DNA of 64,000 nt. Source: G963676095 sp963676095 (lineage in GTDB: Bacteria; Bacteroidota; Bacteroidia; Bacteroidales; Prolixibacteraceae). Shown one piece after another: positions 27,494 to 35,665 of this stretch. Within the stretch, counting starts at the first letter, position 1, and every line of letters begins with the position of its first letter. The stretch is taken from assembly GCA_963676095.1 (NCBI GenBank), contig OY781040.1:6634001-6698000 (forward strand), written 5' to 3'. A model generated the notes under the pieces. The model saw only the letters and a list, made by a program, of their open reading frames with translations, was not told the DNA's origin and ran no database searches. Both the position numbers and the translations under genes were made by a program.

Positions 27494-28686
27494 CAGATAT
27501 ATTAACAACAGTTGTTCTTGGCAAAGGAAAGGAGCAGTCACTGAAACGCTTTCATCCCTGGGTTTTTTCCGGGGCAATAAAAAAAATTGAGGGTGAAGTA
27601 AAAGAAGGTGACCTTGTGAGGGTGGTTTCATCAGAATATTCATTTCTGGGAATAGGTCATTACCAGATAGGGTCTATATCGGTACGGATCGTATCGTTTG
27701 ACGACGTGCGAATAGACCGCAATTTTTGGAAAGCAAAGTTAAACCATGCTATCTGGTTACGGGAAGCACTTGGATTATTCAATAATCAGGATACAAATGT
27801 TTTTCGCCTTGTACATGGGGAAGGAGATGGTCTGCCCGGCTTGGTTATCGACTTTTATAACGGTACAGCTGTTTTTCAGGCCCATTCGATTGGAATGTAC
27901 CAGATTAGGAATGAACTGGCAGAGCTTCTTCTTGAACTTTTAGGTGATAAACTGTGTGCTGTTTACGACAAAAGTGATAAAACGCTTCCGTCGAAAGCAG
28001 GGATCGATCTGCTGAACAGTTATCTGGCGGGGAATGCGCCCGGTGAACCGGTTATTGTAAAAGAATATGGAAATGCTTTTCATGTTGACTGGGTTGAAGG
28101 ACAAAAAACAGGTTTTTTTATCGATCAGCGTGAAAATCGTCGATTGTTGCAATCATATGCGAAAGGCAGGGAGGTGTTGAACATGTTTTGCTATAGCGGG
28201 GGCTTTTCCTTTTTCGCTATGAGGGGAGATGCCAAAATGGTCCACTCGGTGGATGCTTCGGCAAAGGCTATTGAGTTGACCAACCAGAACGTGAAACTCA
28301 ACTTTAACAAAGATCCCCGACATCAGGCATATGTGGCAGACGCTTTTGAATTTATGAGGGATATCCAAAATAAGTATGACCTCATTATCCTGGATCCCCC
28401 GGCTTTTGCTAAACACAGAAATGCCCTGCATCAAGCGCTTCAGGCTTATAAAAGGTTAAATGCAAGAGCTTTTGAGCAAATACGGCCTGGCGGGATCGTA
28501 TTTACATTTAGTTGTTCCCAGGTTGTGAGCAAAGAAAAGTTTAGGGAGGCTGTTTTTTCTGCTGCCGCGATATCGGGCCGTTCCGTCAGGATTTTACATC
28601 AATTAAACCAGCCGGCTGATCATCCCGTAAACATCTATCATCCCGAAGGAGAATATCTAAAAGGACTTGTCCTGTATGTCGAGTAG
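27490..28686 (+). CDS. RlmI-like rRNA (cytosine) methyltransferase
   Basis: A 398-aa SAM-dependent enzyme of the RlmI/COG1092 family, which makes 5-methylcytosine in 23S rRNA in E. coli. It has an N-terminal PUA domain (about 5-80, with K-R-F-H-P-W-V-F-S-G-A-I), an EEHUD-like middle domain with E-G-D-G-L-P-G-L-V-I-D, and a C-terminal Rossmann methyltransferase with M-F-C-Y-S-G-G-F-S and the L-D-P-P-A-F-A motif. The length matches the family (about 395 aa). It is the last gene of the operon. Confidence 0.92.
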   Translation: MTDILTTVVLGKGKEQSLKRFHPWVFSGAIKKIEGEVKEGDLVRVVSSEYSFLGIGHYQIGSISVRIVSFDDVRIDRNFWKAKLNHAIWLREALGLFNNQDTNVFRLVHGEGDGLPGLVIDFYNGTAVFQAHSIGMYQIRNELAELLLELLGDKLCAVYDKSDKTLPSKAGIDLLNSYLAGNAPGEPVIVKEYGNAFHVDWVEGQKTGFFIDQRENRRLLQSYAKGREVLNMFCYSGGFSFFAMRGDAKMVHSVDASAKAIELTNQNVKLNFNKDPRHQAYVADAFEFMRDIQNKYDLIILDPPAFAKHRNALHQALQAYKRLNARAFEQIRPGGIVFTFSCSQVVSKEKFREAVFSAAAISGRSVRILHQLNQPADHPVNIYHPEGEYLKGLVLYVE

Positions 28687-29127
28687 CATAATTAATTTTG
28701 AGTTATCCATGTCATAGATCGAGAGTCTGCCTTATGTTAATGTATGATTATATAGTTATATGTCGTTGATATTTAGATTAAAACATTTAAGCCGTCGTCT
28801 GAATTTTCGGAATCGATGTTGGAAATTAAACATATAATATAAAAAAAAACCGACAAGCTTACTTGCGAATTCAAAACAATAGCTATTTTTGTATAAAGCT
28901 ATGGTGTAATGACTTGTAATAATTTTCATGTAAATGGTCCTGCCTTTCATGTTAAATGGTTTACTTTTCATGACCGTTTCTTTGAAATATCAGAGTTTCC
29001 AAGGCCAGGATCTTGTTTTTCTGTCTTGCCTGTGTTTCAATCGGGAACATCTTGTTTAAATGGAATTTCACGATCCGGCATTAGTTTTTAATCTTTCTTT
29101 TATTTATTTAATTTTTATTTTTCAATT
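28687..29127. other. Gap upstream of RRM protein gene, with short direct repeats
   Basis: About 440 bases without a credible gene. It contains imperfect direct repeats TTTCATGTAAATGGT (28924-28938) and TTTCATGTTAAATGGT (28945-28960), then TTTTCATG at 28965-28972, spaced about 21 bases apart. Short open frames here (28909-29091 +, 28756-28971 -) look like chance. A long 5' leader of the RNA-binding protein gene is plausible. Confidence 0.45.
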
Positions 29128-29454
29128 ATGAACATTTACGTAGGTAATCTGAACTACAACCTAAAAGAAGAAGAACTCGCAGAACTTTTTTCGCAGTACG
29201 GTGAAGTAGTTTCTGTTAAGATTGTAAAGGATCAAGAAACAGGTAAGGCCAAAGGTTTTGGCTTTGTTGAAATGGCAAATGACTCAGAAGGTACTGAAGC
29301 TATTGAAAAACTCGATGGCGCTGAAGTACGAGGAAGGAATATGAAAGTTAATCCTGCGAAACCAAAGGCAGAACGTGCCCCCAGGTTTGACAGACAGGAC
29401 CGTTCTTCAGGAAATGGTTATTCCCAAAGACCCCAGAGAAGAGAACGTTATTAA
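29128..29454 (+). CDS. RRM-type RNA-binding protein
   Basis: A 108-aa protein with one RNA recognition motif (residues 1-78). RNP2 is I-Y-V-G-N-L (2-7) and RNP1 is K-G-F-G-F-V-E-M (about 43-50). A basic Arg/Gly/Pro tail follows, ending R-R-E-R-Y. These small RRM proteins are common in Bacteroidota and cyanobacteria; the bacteroidal members are thought to act as global RNA-binding regulators. The long gap before it suits an autoregulated leader. A weak short hairpin (29477-29492) follows the stop. Confidence 0.93.
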   Translation: MNIYVGNLNYNLKEEELAELFSQYGEVVSVKIVKDQETGKAKGFGFVEMANDSEGTEAIEKLDGAEVRGRNMKVNPAKPKAERAPRFDRQDRSSGNGYSQRPQRRERY

Positions 29455-29476
29455 ATCAGATCAAGCAAAAAAATTC

Positions 29477-29492
29477 AGGCAAATTTTTGCCT
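29477..29492 (+). terminator. Weak hairpin after RRM gene
   Basis: AGGCAA / TTGCCT stem with a 4-base loop, 22 bases after the RRM gene stop and followed by CTTATTTAT. The stem is short, so termination is uncertain. Confidence 0.35.
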
Positions 29493-29523
29493 TATTTATA
29501 GTGGTTGACCTCTTTTTATCGCC

Positions 29524-29613
29524 AGAGGCTGTCTGAGAAGATCAAATTTCCGCATGGATAGATTTTGGAATCAACTATATCCGGAGAAAAGGATACTTGT
29601 CAGACAGCTTTTT
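29524..29613. repeat. MITE-like element with GCTGTCTGA-type inverted ends
   Basis: Left end 29524-29540 and right end 29596-29613 are inverted copies sharing GCTGTCTGA(G/C)AAG, about 90 bases end to end, with no coding content. Similar ends (GGCTGTC...) bound another ~90-base element at 48564-48653. It lies between convergent genes and could be a small non-autonomous transposon remnant or a long hairpin. Confidence 0.45.
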
Positions 29614-29643
29614 CAAGAAGGCTTTTTTATTAAAAACGGCACT

Positions 29644-29657
29644 CCGGACGTGTCCGG
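29644..29657. repeat. G+C-rich palindrome CCGGAC-GT-GTCCGG
   Basis: A 14-bp inverted repeat with perfect 6-bp arms in the 3' gap between the RRM gene and the fRMsr gene. No T-run follows. Purpose unknown. Confidence 0.45.
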
Positions 29658-29689
29658 TAATTCATTGTTCCAAGGGCCTATCCTTAAGT

Positions 29690-30163
29690 TCATGAGGATT
29701 TATCAGACAAAGATTGTATAATCTTTGGTGTTAGTATTATGCATACATTTTCGAGAAACTGGATATCATCCGGCGAAAACGGGGCAGGAGAGTGGCTGTC
29801 AATGTCCAGTTCTGCCAAAAATTTTCCGTCTTTAAGAACAGGAACCACTATTTCAGAGCGGATCTCGAGGCTGCATGCTATATAATTATCCTCTGTTGTT
29901 ACATCCTGAACGACCATTGTTTTACCTTTTTCTGCTACTTGCCCGCAAATACCTTTCCCTACCTTAATACGGGTATGTTCAGTGGGTTTTCCGACATAAG
30001 GTCCGAGGACAAGTTCTCCCTGTTTTAACGTATAAAAACCAACCCAGTCATAATGATATATTTTTTCCTTTAACAGACTGCATATCCGTAAAAGCAGATC
30101 ATCGGGATTTTCATTTATTATTTTCTCGACTTGCCTGAGTGTTTCCTGAAAAAGTTCTTTCAT
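29690..30163 (-). CDS. GAF-domain free methionine-R-sulfoxide reductase-like protein
   Basis: A 157-aa single-GAF protein matching fRMsr (MsrC family): G-K-G-I-C-G (Cys73) and the N-Y-I-A-C-S-L-E-I-R-S-E-I-V-V-P block with Cys97. The latter corresponds to the catalytic Cys of E. coli fRMsr. The third family cysteine, expected between these two, is not present, so recycling may differ or activity may be altered. It lies 8 bases after pyrI and is probably co-transcribed with pyrBI. Confidence 0.8.
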   Translation of the reverse strand: MKELFQETLRQVEKIINENPDDLLLRICSLLKEKIYHYDWVGFYTLKQGELVLGPYVGKPTEHTRIKVGKGICGQVAEKGKTMVVQDVTTEDNYIACSLEIRSEIVVPVLKDGKFLAELDIDSHSPAPFSPDDIQFLENVCIILTPKIIQSLSDKSS

Positions 30164-30171
30164 TCCGCCAG

Positions 30172-30642
30172 TTATTTAATAACGATCTGATTTTTATTGG
30201 TTATTTTTTCACAGTATTTACATTTCAGGGCCAATGGATCTTTGCTCACAACAGTAAAAGAGGTCGTGATTGCTTCATGATTTGTTATACACTTGGGATT
30301 GAAGCATTTAACAATTCCAACAACTTCATCCGGAACCTTAACAACCTTTTTTTCAACAACTTCATAGTCCCGAATAATATTTAATTTTGCATTTGGGGCA
30401 ATCAGGGCTATCCTGTTGATATCATCATCTTCAAAAAACTGGTGCGATACTTTTATTATTGCCTTGGTTCCCAATTTTTCGCTGTCGAGGTTTGCCCCGA
30501 ATGTGATCATGTTGGGAGTTTTGTCAAGTTCAAGGATAGAAATTACTTTGAATAAATTTTCAGATGGAATATGATCGATTACTGTACCTTCACTGATTGC
30601 ACTGACTTTCAGTTTCAGCTTCTTCTTTATTGGATCCTTCAT
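30172..30642 (-). CDS. pyrI: Aspartate carbamoyltransferase regulatory subunit
   Basis: A 156-aa subunit that binds nucleotide effectors (CTP/UTP/ATP) and confers allostery on PyrB. The allosteric N-domain includes G-T-V-I-D-H-I-P (about residues 19-26). The C-terminal zinc site is Cys113, Cys118, Cys141 and Cys144, the same spacing as E. coli 109/114/138/141 within a residue. It follows pyrB by 57 bases. Its presence means ATCase here should be a feedback-regulated holoenzyme. Confidence 0.96.
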   Translation of the reverse strand: MKDPIKKKLKLKVSAISEGTVIDHIPSENLFKVISILELDKTPNMITFGANLDSEKLGTKAIIKVSHQFFEDDDINRIALIAPNAKLNIIRDYEVVEKKVVKVPDEVVGIVKCFNPKCITNHEAITTSFTVVSKDPLALKCKYCEKITNKNQIVIK

Positions 30643-30699
30643 TTTTTTAATTTGATATATAAATTTTTATTGTCTTGATAAAAAGTCCTGTCCGATTTT

Positions 30700-31611
30700 T
30701 CATTTCAGATTCAATGTATGTGCAATAATAGCTTCCCTCGCAAAAACACCGTTCCTGGCTTGCTCAAAATAATAGGCTTTCTCGTTTTGGTCAACGTCCG
30801 TGTCAATCTCGTTAACCCTGGGAAGAGGGTGTAAAATGCGCATATTTGGTTTTGTATTTTTTAGCATGCTGTTTTTTAAAATATAAACATTTTTTACCTG
30901 TTCATATTCAATCGGGTCGGAAAAGCGTTCTTTCTGCACACGGGTCATGTAAACAATATCGGCTTCCGAGATAATATCTGTGAACTCACGATGCTCGAAA
31001 AAACGTATTCCTTTATCTCTTAGATACATTTTATATTCTTCAGGCATCTGTAGTTCTTCAGGCGCGATGAAGTTAAATATCGGGTTTTCGAACTGAGAAA
31101 CAGCCATAAGCAGGGAATGGACTGTCCTTCCGTATTTCAGATCGCCTACCATAAAAATATTCAGATTATCAAGTGTCTTTTGCGTTTTGATGATCGAGTA
31201 CATATCAAGCAGCGTCTGGGTTGGATGCTGGTTGGCACCATCTCCGGCATTAATGATCGGAACACTTGATATTTCTGCAGCATAGCGGGCACTGCCTTCC
31301 AGCGGATGTCTAATAACAATGAGATCTGCATAGTTGGAAACCATACGGATCGTATCATGCAGGGTCTCACCCTTGGTTACACTGGATGAATTGGAGTCCT
31401 GAAACCCTATAATCCTTCCTCCCAGACGGTTAATTGCTGTTTCGAAGCTAAGCCTGGTCCTTGTAGAGGGTTCGAAAAACAGGGAGGCCACAACTTTCCC
31501 ATCAAGCAGCTTTTGATTTGGGTTACGCTCAAAATCGGCAGCCAGTTCCATAATACGAAGATATTCGTCCTTCGTATAGTCCATGATGGAAATTAAATCT
31601 TTTTTCTTCAT
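30700..31611 (-). CDS. pyrB: Aspartate carbamoyltransferase catalytic subunit
   Basis: A 303-aa enzyme that joins carbamoyl phosphate and L-aspartate in the first committed step of pyrimidine synthesis. The carbamoyl-phosphate loop F-F-E-P-S-T-R-T-R-L-S-F-E (about residues 48-60), the S-S-V-T-K-G-E-T active-site loop (about 77-84) and H-P-L-P-R near the C-terminus are all present. The start ATG overlaps the stop of a 70-codon upstream ORF (ATGA), and a terminator hairpin lies 30 bases upstream. This points to control by attenuation (see that entry). Confidence 0.97.
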   Translation of the reverse strand: MKKKDLISIMDYTKDEYLRIMELAADFERNPNQKLLDGKVVASLFFEPSTRTRLSFETAINRLGGRIIGFQDSNSSSVTKGETLHDTIRMVSNYADLIVIRHPLEGSARYAAEISSVPIINAGDGANQHPTQTLLDMYSIIKTQKTLDNLNIFMVGDLKYGRTVHSLLMAVSQFENPIFNFIAPEELQMPEEYKMYLRDKGIRFFEHREFTDIISEADIVYMTRVQKERFSDPIEYEQVKNVYILKNSMLKNTKPNMRILHPLPRVNEIDTDVDQNEKAYYFEQARNGVFAREAIIAHTLNLK

Positions 31612-31820
31612 TTATTTTTGTTTATGGTTTTATGAAATAGAAAAAAGCCAACAGAAAAAATTACTGTTGGCTTTTTTGACCGGAAACAAAATGGTTTAAC
31701 CGGGAATAAATTAAAACTGTAATTAAAACAGGTGGTATCACGTTTATAAAATGAAAAAAAATCACAAGAGCGAAATTTTTCACTCAGGAAAGGTTCATAT
31801 TGTAGAAATAAACGTTTCAT
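31608..31820 (-). CDS. Possible pyrB leader peptide ORF
   Basis: A 70-codon ORF, about one-fifth Phe, running through the terminator hairpin and ending in an ATGA overlap with pyrB. It has no family resemblance and its composition follows the U-rich RNA, as in the E. coli pyrBI leader peptide. Proposed role (inference): ribosomes close behind RNA polymerase at low UTP would disrupt the hairpin and let transcription into pyrB continue. Against it, the candidate -7 box lies only 8 bases before the ATG, so the mRNA would be nearly leaderless. Confidence 0.4.
   Translation of the reverse strand: MKRLFLQYEPFLSEKFRSCDFFSFYKRDTTCFNYSFNLFPVKPFCFRSKKPTVIFSVGFFLFHKTINKNK
31641..31677 (-). terminator. 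Terminator/attenuator hairpin before pyrB
   Basis: A perfect 14-bp stem (31641-31654 with 31664-31677; GCCAACAG core) with a 9-base loop, followed on the minus strand by a T-run. It ends 30 bases before the pyrB ATG. The same strand carries a further U-rich tract about 90 bases upstream (near 31754-31764). It could alternatively be the far 3' terminator of yigZ, 300 bases upstream, but that would still leave it between the candidate promoter and pyrB. Confidence 0.75.
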
Positions 31821-31827
31821 TAAAATA

Positions 31828-31835
31828 CAAAATTA
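31828..31835 (-). promoter_or_regulatory. Candidate pyrB leader -7 element
   Basis: TAATTTTG on the minus strand fits TAnnTTTG and lies upstream of both the leader ORF and the hairpin. No -33 TTTG at standard spacing. Confidence 0.3.
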
Positions 31836-31980
31836 ATGATTATATGGTTTAAATAGAATGAGCAGATGAAGTATTTATTAACAGGGCTCATTTTTATTTT
31901 GGGAGAGATATTTTAAGCAGGGAGAATAAGAAAGGTATCTTATTTTATTTAAATATCAATAAATCAGATCTAAGTATTTT

Positions 31981-32583
31981 TTAAGAAATAACTTGTATAC
32001 GTATCCCTTCTAGTTTTTTGAACGCTCCAAGCACCTGTCTGGCTTCATTTTTCCTGATCGATGACCGAATGCGGCAGCGAAGGTCAAACTCATTCTGTTT
32101 TAGCGGAAGGCCCAGATCCTTAATTATCCTCATAACATTATTCATTTGTCCATAATCGAACTCTATCCAGAATGAAGTCTCGACAATTTTTTCAATAATT
32201 TTGGAATGCAACAAGGCATCTGCAGCAGCCTCTTTATAAGCTTGGATCAGTCCGCTTGTTCCGAGTAGCGTGCCGCCAAAGTAACGGACAACAACAATAA
32301 GGATATCCGAAAGGTCTAATTTCTGTATCTGTCCGAGTATCGGCCTGCCTGCGGTCGATGATGGCTCACCATCATCATTGGTTCTGAATAAATCTTTATC
32401 CGGACCTAGCCGCCATGCATAACAATGATGACGCGCTGCATAGTGCTCTTTTTTCAAGGTCAGAATGTGTTTTTTAATTTCTTTCTCATTATCAACGGGA
32501 AAAGCATAGGCAAGAAATTTACTCCCTTTATCTTTGAACGAACCTTCCGATTTTTCTGCTATGGTTAAAAAAGAATCAATCAT
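31981..32583 (-). CDS. YigZ/IMPACT family protein
   Basis: A 200-aa member of the YigZ/IMPACT family: K-G-S-K-F-L-A-Y-A at the N-terminus, H-H-C-Y-A-W-R, D-D-G-E-P-S-S-T-A-G-R-P-I-L and V-V-R-Y-F-G-G-T-L-L-G-x-x-G-L-I-x-A-Y blocks. A C-terminal DUF1949 ferredoxin-like domain follows (about 135-200). Eukaryotic IMPACT regulates GCN2; the bacterial function is not settled. It sits 45 bases downstream of dnaA on the same strand and may be co-transcribed. Confidence 0.92.
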   Translation of the reverse strand: MIDSFLTIAEKSEGSFKDKGSKFLAYAFPVDNEKEIKKHILTLKKEHYAARHHCYAWRLGPDKDLFRTNDDGEPSSTAGRPILGQIQKLDLSDILIVVVRYFGGTLLGTSGLIQAYKEAAADALLHSKIIEKIVETSFWIEFDYGQMNNVMRIIKDLGLPLKQNEFDLRCRIRSSIRKNEARQVLGAFKKLEGIRIQVIS

Positions 32584-32628
32584 CCTGAATTTATTAATGG
32601 ACGATCAGTATCCGGAAAAAGCAGATTA

Positions 32629-34059
32629 TTACATTCTTAGTTTCCGTTCTATTTCGTCAACGAAAAATTTGTAATTCTTATCTGTATCTATCAGGTTACT
32701 AACTGTTTTGCAAGCATGTAAAACAGTCGCATGGTCTTTTTTGCCAATCTGAGAGCCAATATAGGCCAGAGACGATTTAGTCAGGTTCTTTGAAAAATAC
32801 ATGGCAAGTTGTCGTGCCTGGACTATTTCCCGTTTTCTGGTCCTTGTCTGGAGTTGGTCTACCGGCATGTTGAAATAGTCGCATACAACTTTGGTTATAT
32901 AATCAACCGATAGTTCCCGTGTCGTATTTTGAACCAGTTTATTAATCATCTCACTGGCAAGTTCCAGTGTAATTTCCTTTTTATTTAAGGTCGACTGGGC
33001 TAAAAGCGAAACAAGTGCACCTTCAAGTTCACGTACGTTATTGGTGATGTGAGATGCTATGTATTCAAGCACTTCATCGCTGATAACAATGCCGTCTTTG
33101 TACGTTTTCCTTTTCAGAATTTCCATTCTTGTCTCAAAATCAGGTACCTGAAGATCGGCTGTGAGTCCCCATTTAAAACGCGATAATAATCGTTGTTCCA
33201 TACCCTTCAGCTCAATAGGGGGTTTATCTGACGTTAATATCAGTTGTTTCCCGCTTTGATGCAAATGGTTGAAAATGTGAAAAAAAGTTTCCTGCGTTTT
33301 CTCTTTCCCGGCAAACTCCTGTACATCATCCAATATAAGGACATCGATCATCTGATAAAAATGAAGGAAATCGTTTCTGTTGTTATTTCTTATAGCTTCA
33401 GTAAACTGAATCTGAAATTTATTGGCATTAACATAAAGGACAACTTTATCCGGATATTTATCCTTTACTTCAATACCGATGGCATGGGCCAGATGGGTTT
33501 TACCCAGTCCTGAATTTCCATAGATCATTAATGGATTAAATGCAGTACCTCCGGGGTTCTGGGCCACTGCATATCCCGCGCTTCGGGCAAGACGATTACA
33601 TTCTCCTTCCACAAAATTCTCGAAAGTATTATCTGCCTTTAACTGAGGGTCGACCTGCAACTTTTGTATCCCGGGAATTATAAAAGGATTTTTAATAGAA
33701 GGTTTCCCTTCCGTATTAATAGGGACTGAAAGCGGCTTGTTTTGAAGTTTAGAATTGTTGTTTGTCGGGTATTTTACAGTGTATGGTTGTGAGTTGGATT
33801 GATTGTTTCCCATTACAACTACGTACTCCAGCTTTGCATCCTGACCAACTTCTTTTCGCAAGGTTTTTCTTAGCAAATCAATATACTGCTCTTCCAGATA
33901 TTCGTAAAAGAAAGGGCTTGGCACCTGAATCGTGAGTACCTGTTTTTCCAATTTTAGCGGTACGATCGGTTCAAACCATGTTTTAAAACTAATTGCAGGA
34001 ACGTTATCCCTAATAATGGAGAGACAACAATTCCATACAGCAAGATGATTGTTACTCAT
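32629..34059 (-). CDS. dnaA: Chromosomal replication initiator protein DnaA
   Basis: A 476-aa AAA+ initiator. Domain I starts A-V-W-N-C-C-L-S-I-I-R (about residues 7-80); a linker of about 60 residues follows; the AAA+ core has Walker A G-N-S-G-L-G-K-T-H and Walker B L-I-L-D-D-V-Q. Domain IV has the DnaA-box-binding signature K-K-D-H-A-T-V-L-H-A-C-K-T-V near the C-terminus. I found no cluster of TTATCCACA boxes in either flank, so oriC is not evident next to it. The neighbours (yigZ, pyrBI) are not the classic dnaN/recF set. Confidence 0.97.
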   Translation of the reverse strand: MSNNHLAVWNCCLSIIRDNVPAISFKTWFEPIVPLKLEKQVLTIQVPSPFFYEYLEEQYIDLLRKTLRKEVGQDAKLEYVVVMGNNQSNSQPYTVKYPTNNNSKLQNKPLSVPINTEGKPSIKNPFIIPGIQKLQVDPQLKADNTFENFVEGECNRLARSAGYAVAQNPGGTAFNPLMIYGNSGLGKTHLAHAIGIEVKDKYPDKVVLYVNANKFQIQFTEAIRNNNRNDFLHFYQMIDVLILDDVQEFAGKEKTQETFFHIFNHLHQSGKQLILTSDKPPIELKGMEQRLLSRFKWGLTADLQVPDFETRMEILKRKTYKDGIVISDEVLEYIASHITNNVRELEGALVSLLAQSTLNKKEITLELASEMINKLVQNTTRELSVDYITKVVCDYFNMPVDQLQTRTRKREIVQARQLAMYFSKNLTKSSLAYIGSQIGKKDHATVLHACKTVSNLIDTDKNYKFFVDEIERKLRM

Positions 34060-34116
34060 TTTGAACAGCAGGATTTATAAAATTCGACAAAAATTTTCCC
34101 TAGTTGTTTTTCCCGG

Positions 34117-34130
34117 GAACAAAATTGTTC
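34117..34130. repeat. Inverted repeat GAACAA-AA-TTGTTC upstream of dnaA
   Basis: A 14-bp inverted repeat with perfect 6-bp arms, about 60 bases upstream of the dnaA ATG. It may be an operator near the dnaA promoter. No DnaA box is present in the 34060-34331 gap, which otherwise holds A-runs. Confidence 0.4.
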
Positions 34131-34331
34131 AAAAAAAAACTATTAAAAAAATGAAAAATGACTTGACTTTTTCAAAATAAGTACAACTTAATTATCTGTC
34201 AGGCACTTAAATTTTGAAAAAAAAACCATGTTGTATAATTGTATTATAATCAATGTTTTACGTTGAAATTAAGCGCAACCTTCGATGGGTAAGTATCTTA
34301 CAGATATATCTATAAATAATTCTTATGTTCA

Positions 34332-35630
34332 TTATTTTTCTCCAGATTTTCGAAGAGCCTTTTCAAGATTAACCTGGCGGCCATTTTTGAAGGCCACAAT
34401 TCCCGCATCAGGGAAAATTTTTCTTGCTTTCTCACTCAATTTCGAGATTTCATTAAAATCAGTTGTAGAACCTGTCAGATAATTGTAAACTCCTGAAATT
34501 TCAACTTCCTCTACAGGTTGAAAATCGTTGAATACCGCATTTTTAGGATTAAGCCTGGACGAACTGGATATCAGGTTTATCCTAAAAATATAGGGCTCTG
34601 ATTTTTTTTCCGGTTTTCCTGGAGTTATATAAACTTCTTTTCCCAAATCGAATGCCGAGAAATGAACATACCGTTTGGGGTTGTTCCTGATATCATTAAG
34701 CAAGTTATCCAGGCTTAGACTAAGCTGGGTCAGGTTTGTATACAATTCATCATTATTAATAAGCATCCCTGCAGTTCCTTCGCTATTATTGATCTTTTGA
34801 ATAATCTGGTTTAGACCTTGTGCCGACTGGGCAAGATCATCAAGTATTTGTGTCATATTGACTCTGGCCAGACTATCGCTTATGCTTGAAATATTTTTGG
34901 AAATATTACTGATATCTCCTGAACTGGAACCTAAGGCGGTTGTTACAGTAGACAGATTTTCCATAATCGTATGTATATTGCCTGATTCCGCTTGCAAAAT
35001 ATTATTTAACTGCCCGGATGCATCCCTTAGGTTTTGAATTGTCTCATTAATGTGCGCAAAGCTTTCCGACAGGTTTTTGCGTGCTTCTTTATTAAATATA
35101 TAGGTGAAAACGGTTATAGCAGAGTCGAGCGATGCCAGCAGTTGTTCTGCCTTGTTTTTTAATGGCAGTACCTGCATACTTACCTGTTCTTTCAAGTCTC
35201 CTTCAATACTTCCGGGAATCGTATCCTCATCCTGATAAAAGGTGTTACTCCCAGGTTTGATCAGCAGTTTGATCGATTTTGTTCCCATAATATCACTGGA
35301 AACAATGCGGGCCACACTCCCTCTCGGGAGCTTAAAATTTCCTTCCAGAGAAAAACTAACGAGCAGGCTGCCGTCTTTCCTGTCTGAGAATTCTATATCT
35401 TTCACTTGTCCCACCTGATACCCGTTTATATTTACGGCACTTGATTTGAGAAGGCCGTCTATATGGTCATAAATAACATGATAAGTCGTATTTTTCTTGA
35501 AAAAGTCGATACCCTTTAGGTAATTAATCCCCCAGATCAAGATAGCGATGCTGAATATCACAAGTATGCCTAGTTTGGTATATCGGGACACCTTCATAAT
35601 TGTTTTACTTTTAATTTCAATAGCCGGCAA
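34332..35630 (-). CDS. MCE/MlaD family protein with C-terminal SPOR-like module
   Basis: A 432-aa inner-membrane-anchored protein: one helix (about residues 19-37), an MCE domain (about 42-120, with Y-H-V-I-Y-D-H-I-D-G-L and the V-N-I-N-G-Y-Q-V-G-Q-V block), then a long helical region (about 140-300) typical of MlaD-like lipid shuttles. The C-terminal ~90 residues end in R-K-I-F-P-D-A-G-I-V-A-F-K-N-G-R-Q-V, almost the same as the SPOR-like end of the amidase upstream (35846-37063). The usual MlaE permease and MlaF ATPase are not in the window. Confidence 0.88.
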   Translation of the reverse strand: MPAIEIKSKTIMKVSRYTKLGILVIFSIAILIWGINYLKGIDFFKKNTTYHVIYDHIDGLLKSSAVNINGYQVGQVKDIEFSDRKDGSLLVSFSLEGNFKLPRGSVARIVSSDIMGTKSIKLLIKPGSNTFYQDEDTIPGSIEGDLKEQVSMQVLPLKNKAEQLLASLDSAITVFTYIFNKEARKNLSESFAHINETIQNLRDASGQLNNILQAESGNIHTIMENLSTVTTALGSSSGDISNISKNISSISDSLARVNMTQILDDLAQSAQGLNQIIQKINNSEGTAGMLINNDELYTNLTQLSLSLDNLLNDIRNNPKRYVHFSAFDLGKEVYITPGKPEKKSEPYIFRINLISSSSRLNPKNAVFNDFQPVEEVEISGVYNYLTGSTTDFNEISKLSEKARKIFPDAGIVAFKNGRQVNLEKALRKSGEK

Positions 35631-35657
35631 ATATTAACCAGCATTTATGACTAATGA

Positions 35658-35665
35658 CAAAATTA
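35658..35665 (-). promoter_or_regulatory. Candidate mlaD-like gene -7 element
   Basis: TAATTTTG on the minus strand, 28 bases upstream of the MCE gene start, fits TAnnTTTG. The 215-base gap to the amidase gene supports a separate promoter. Confidence 0.35.

Noticed and set aside
28756..28971. 71-codon minus-strand ORF before the RRM gene
   Set aside because: A+T-driven composition, no neighbour support; likely chance.
28909..29091. 60-codon ORF before the RRM gene
   Set aside because: Composition follows local repeats, no coupling or family similarity.
34060..34331. oriC next to dnaA
   Set aside because: A+T-rich, but I found no DnaA boxes there, so no origin is called.
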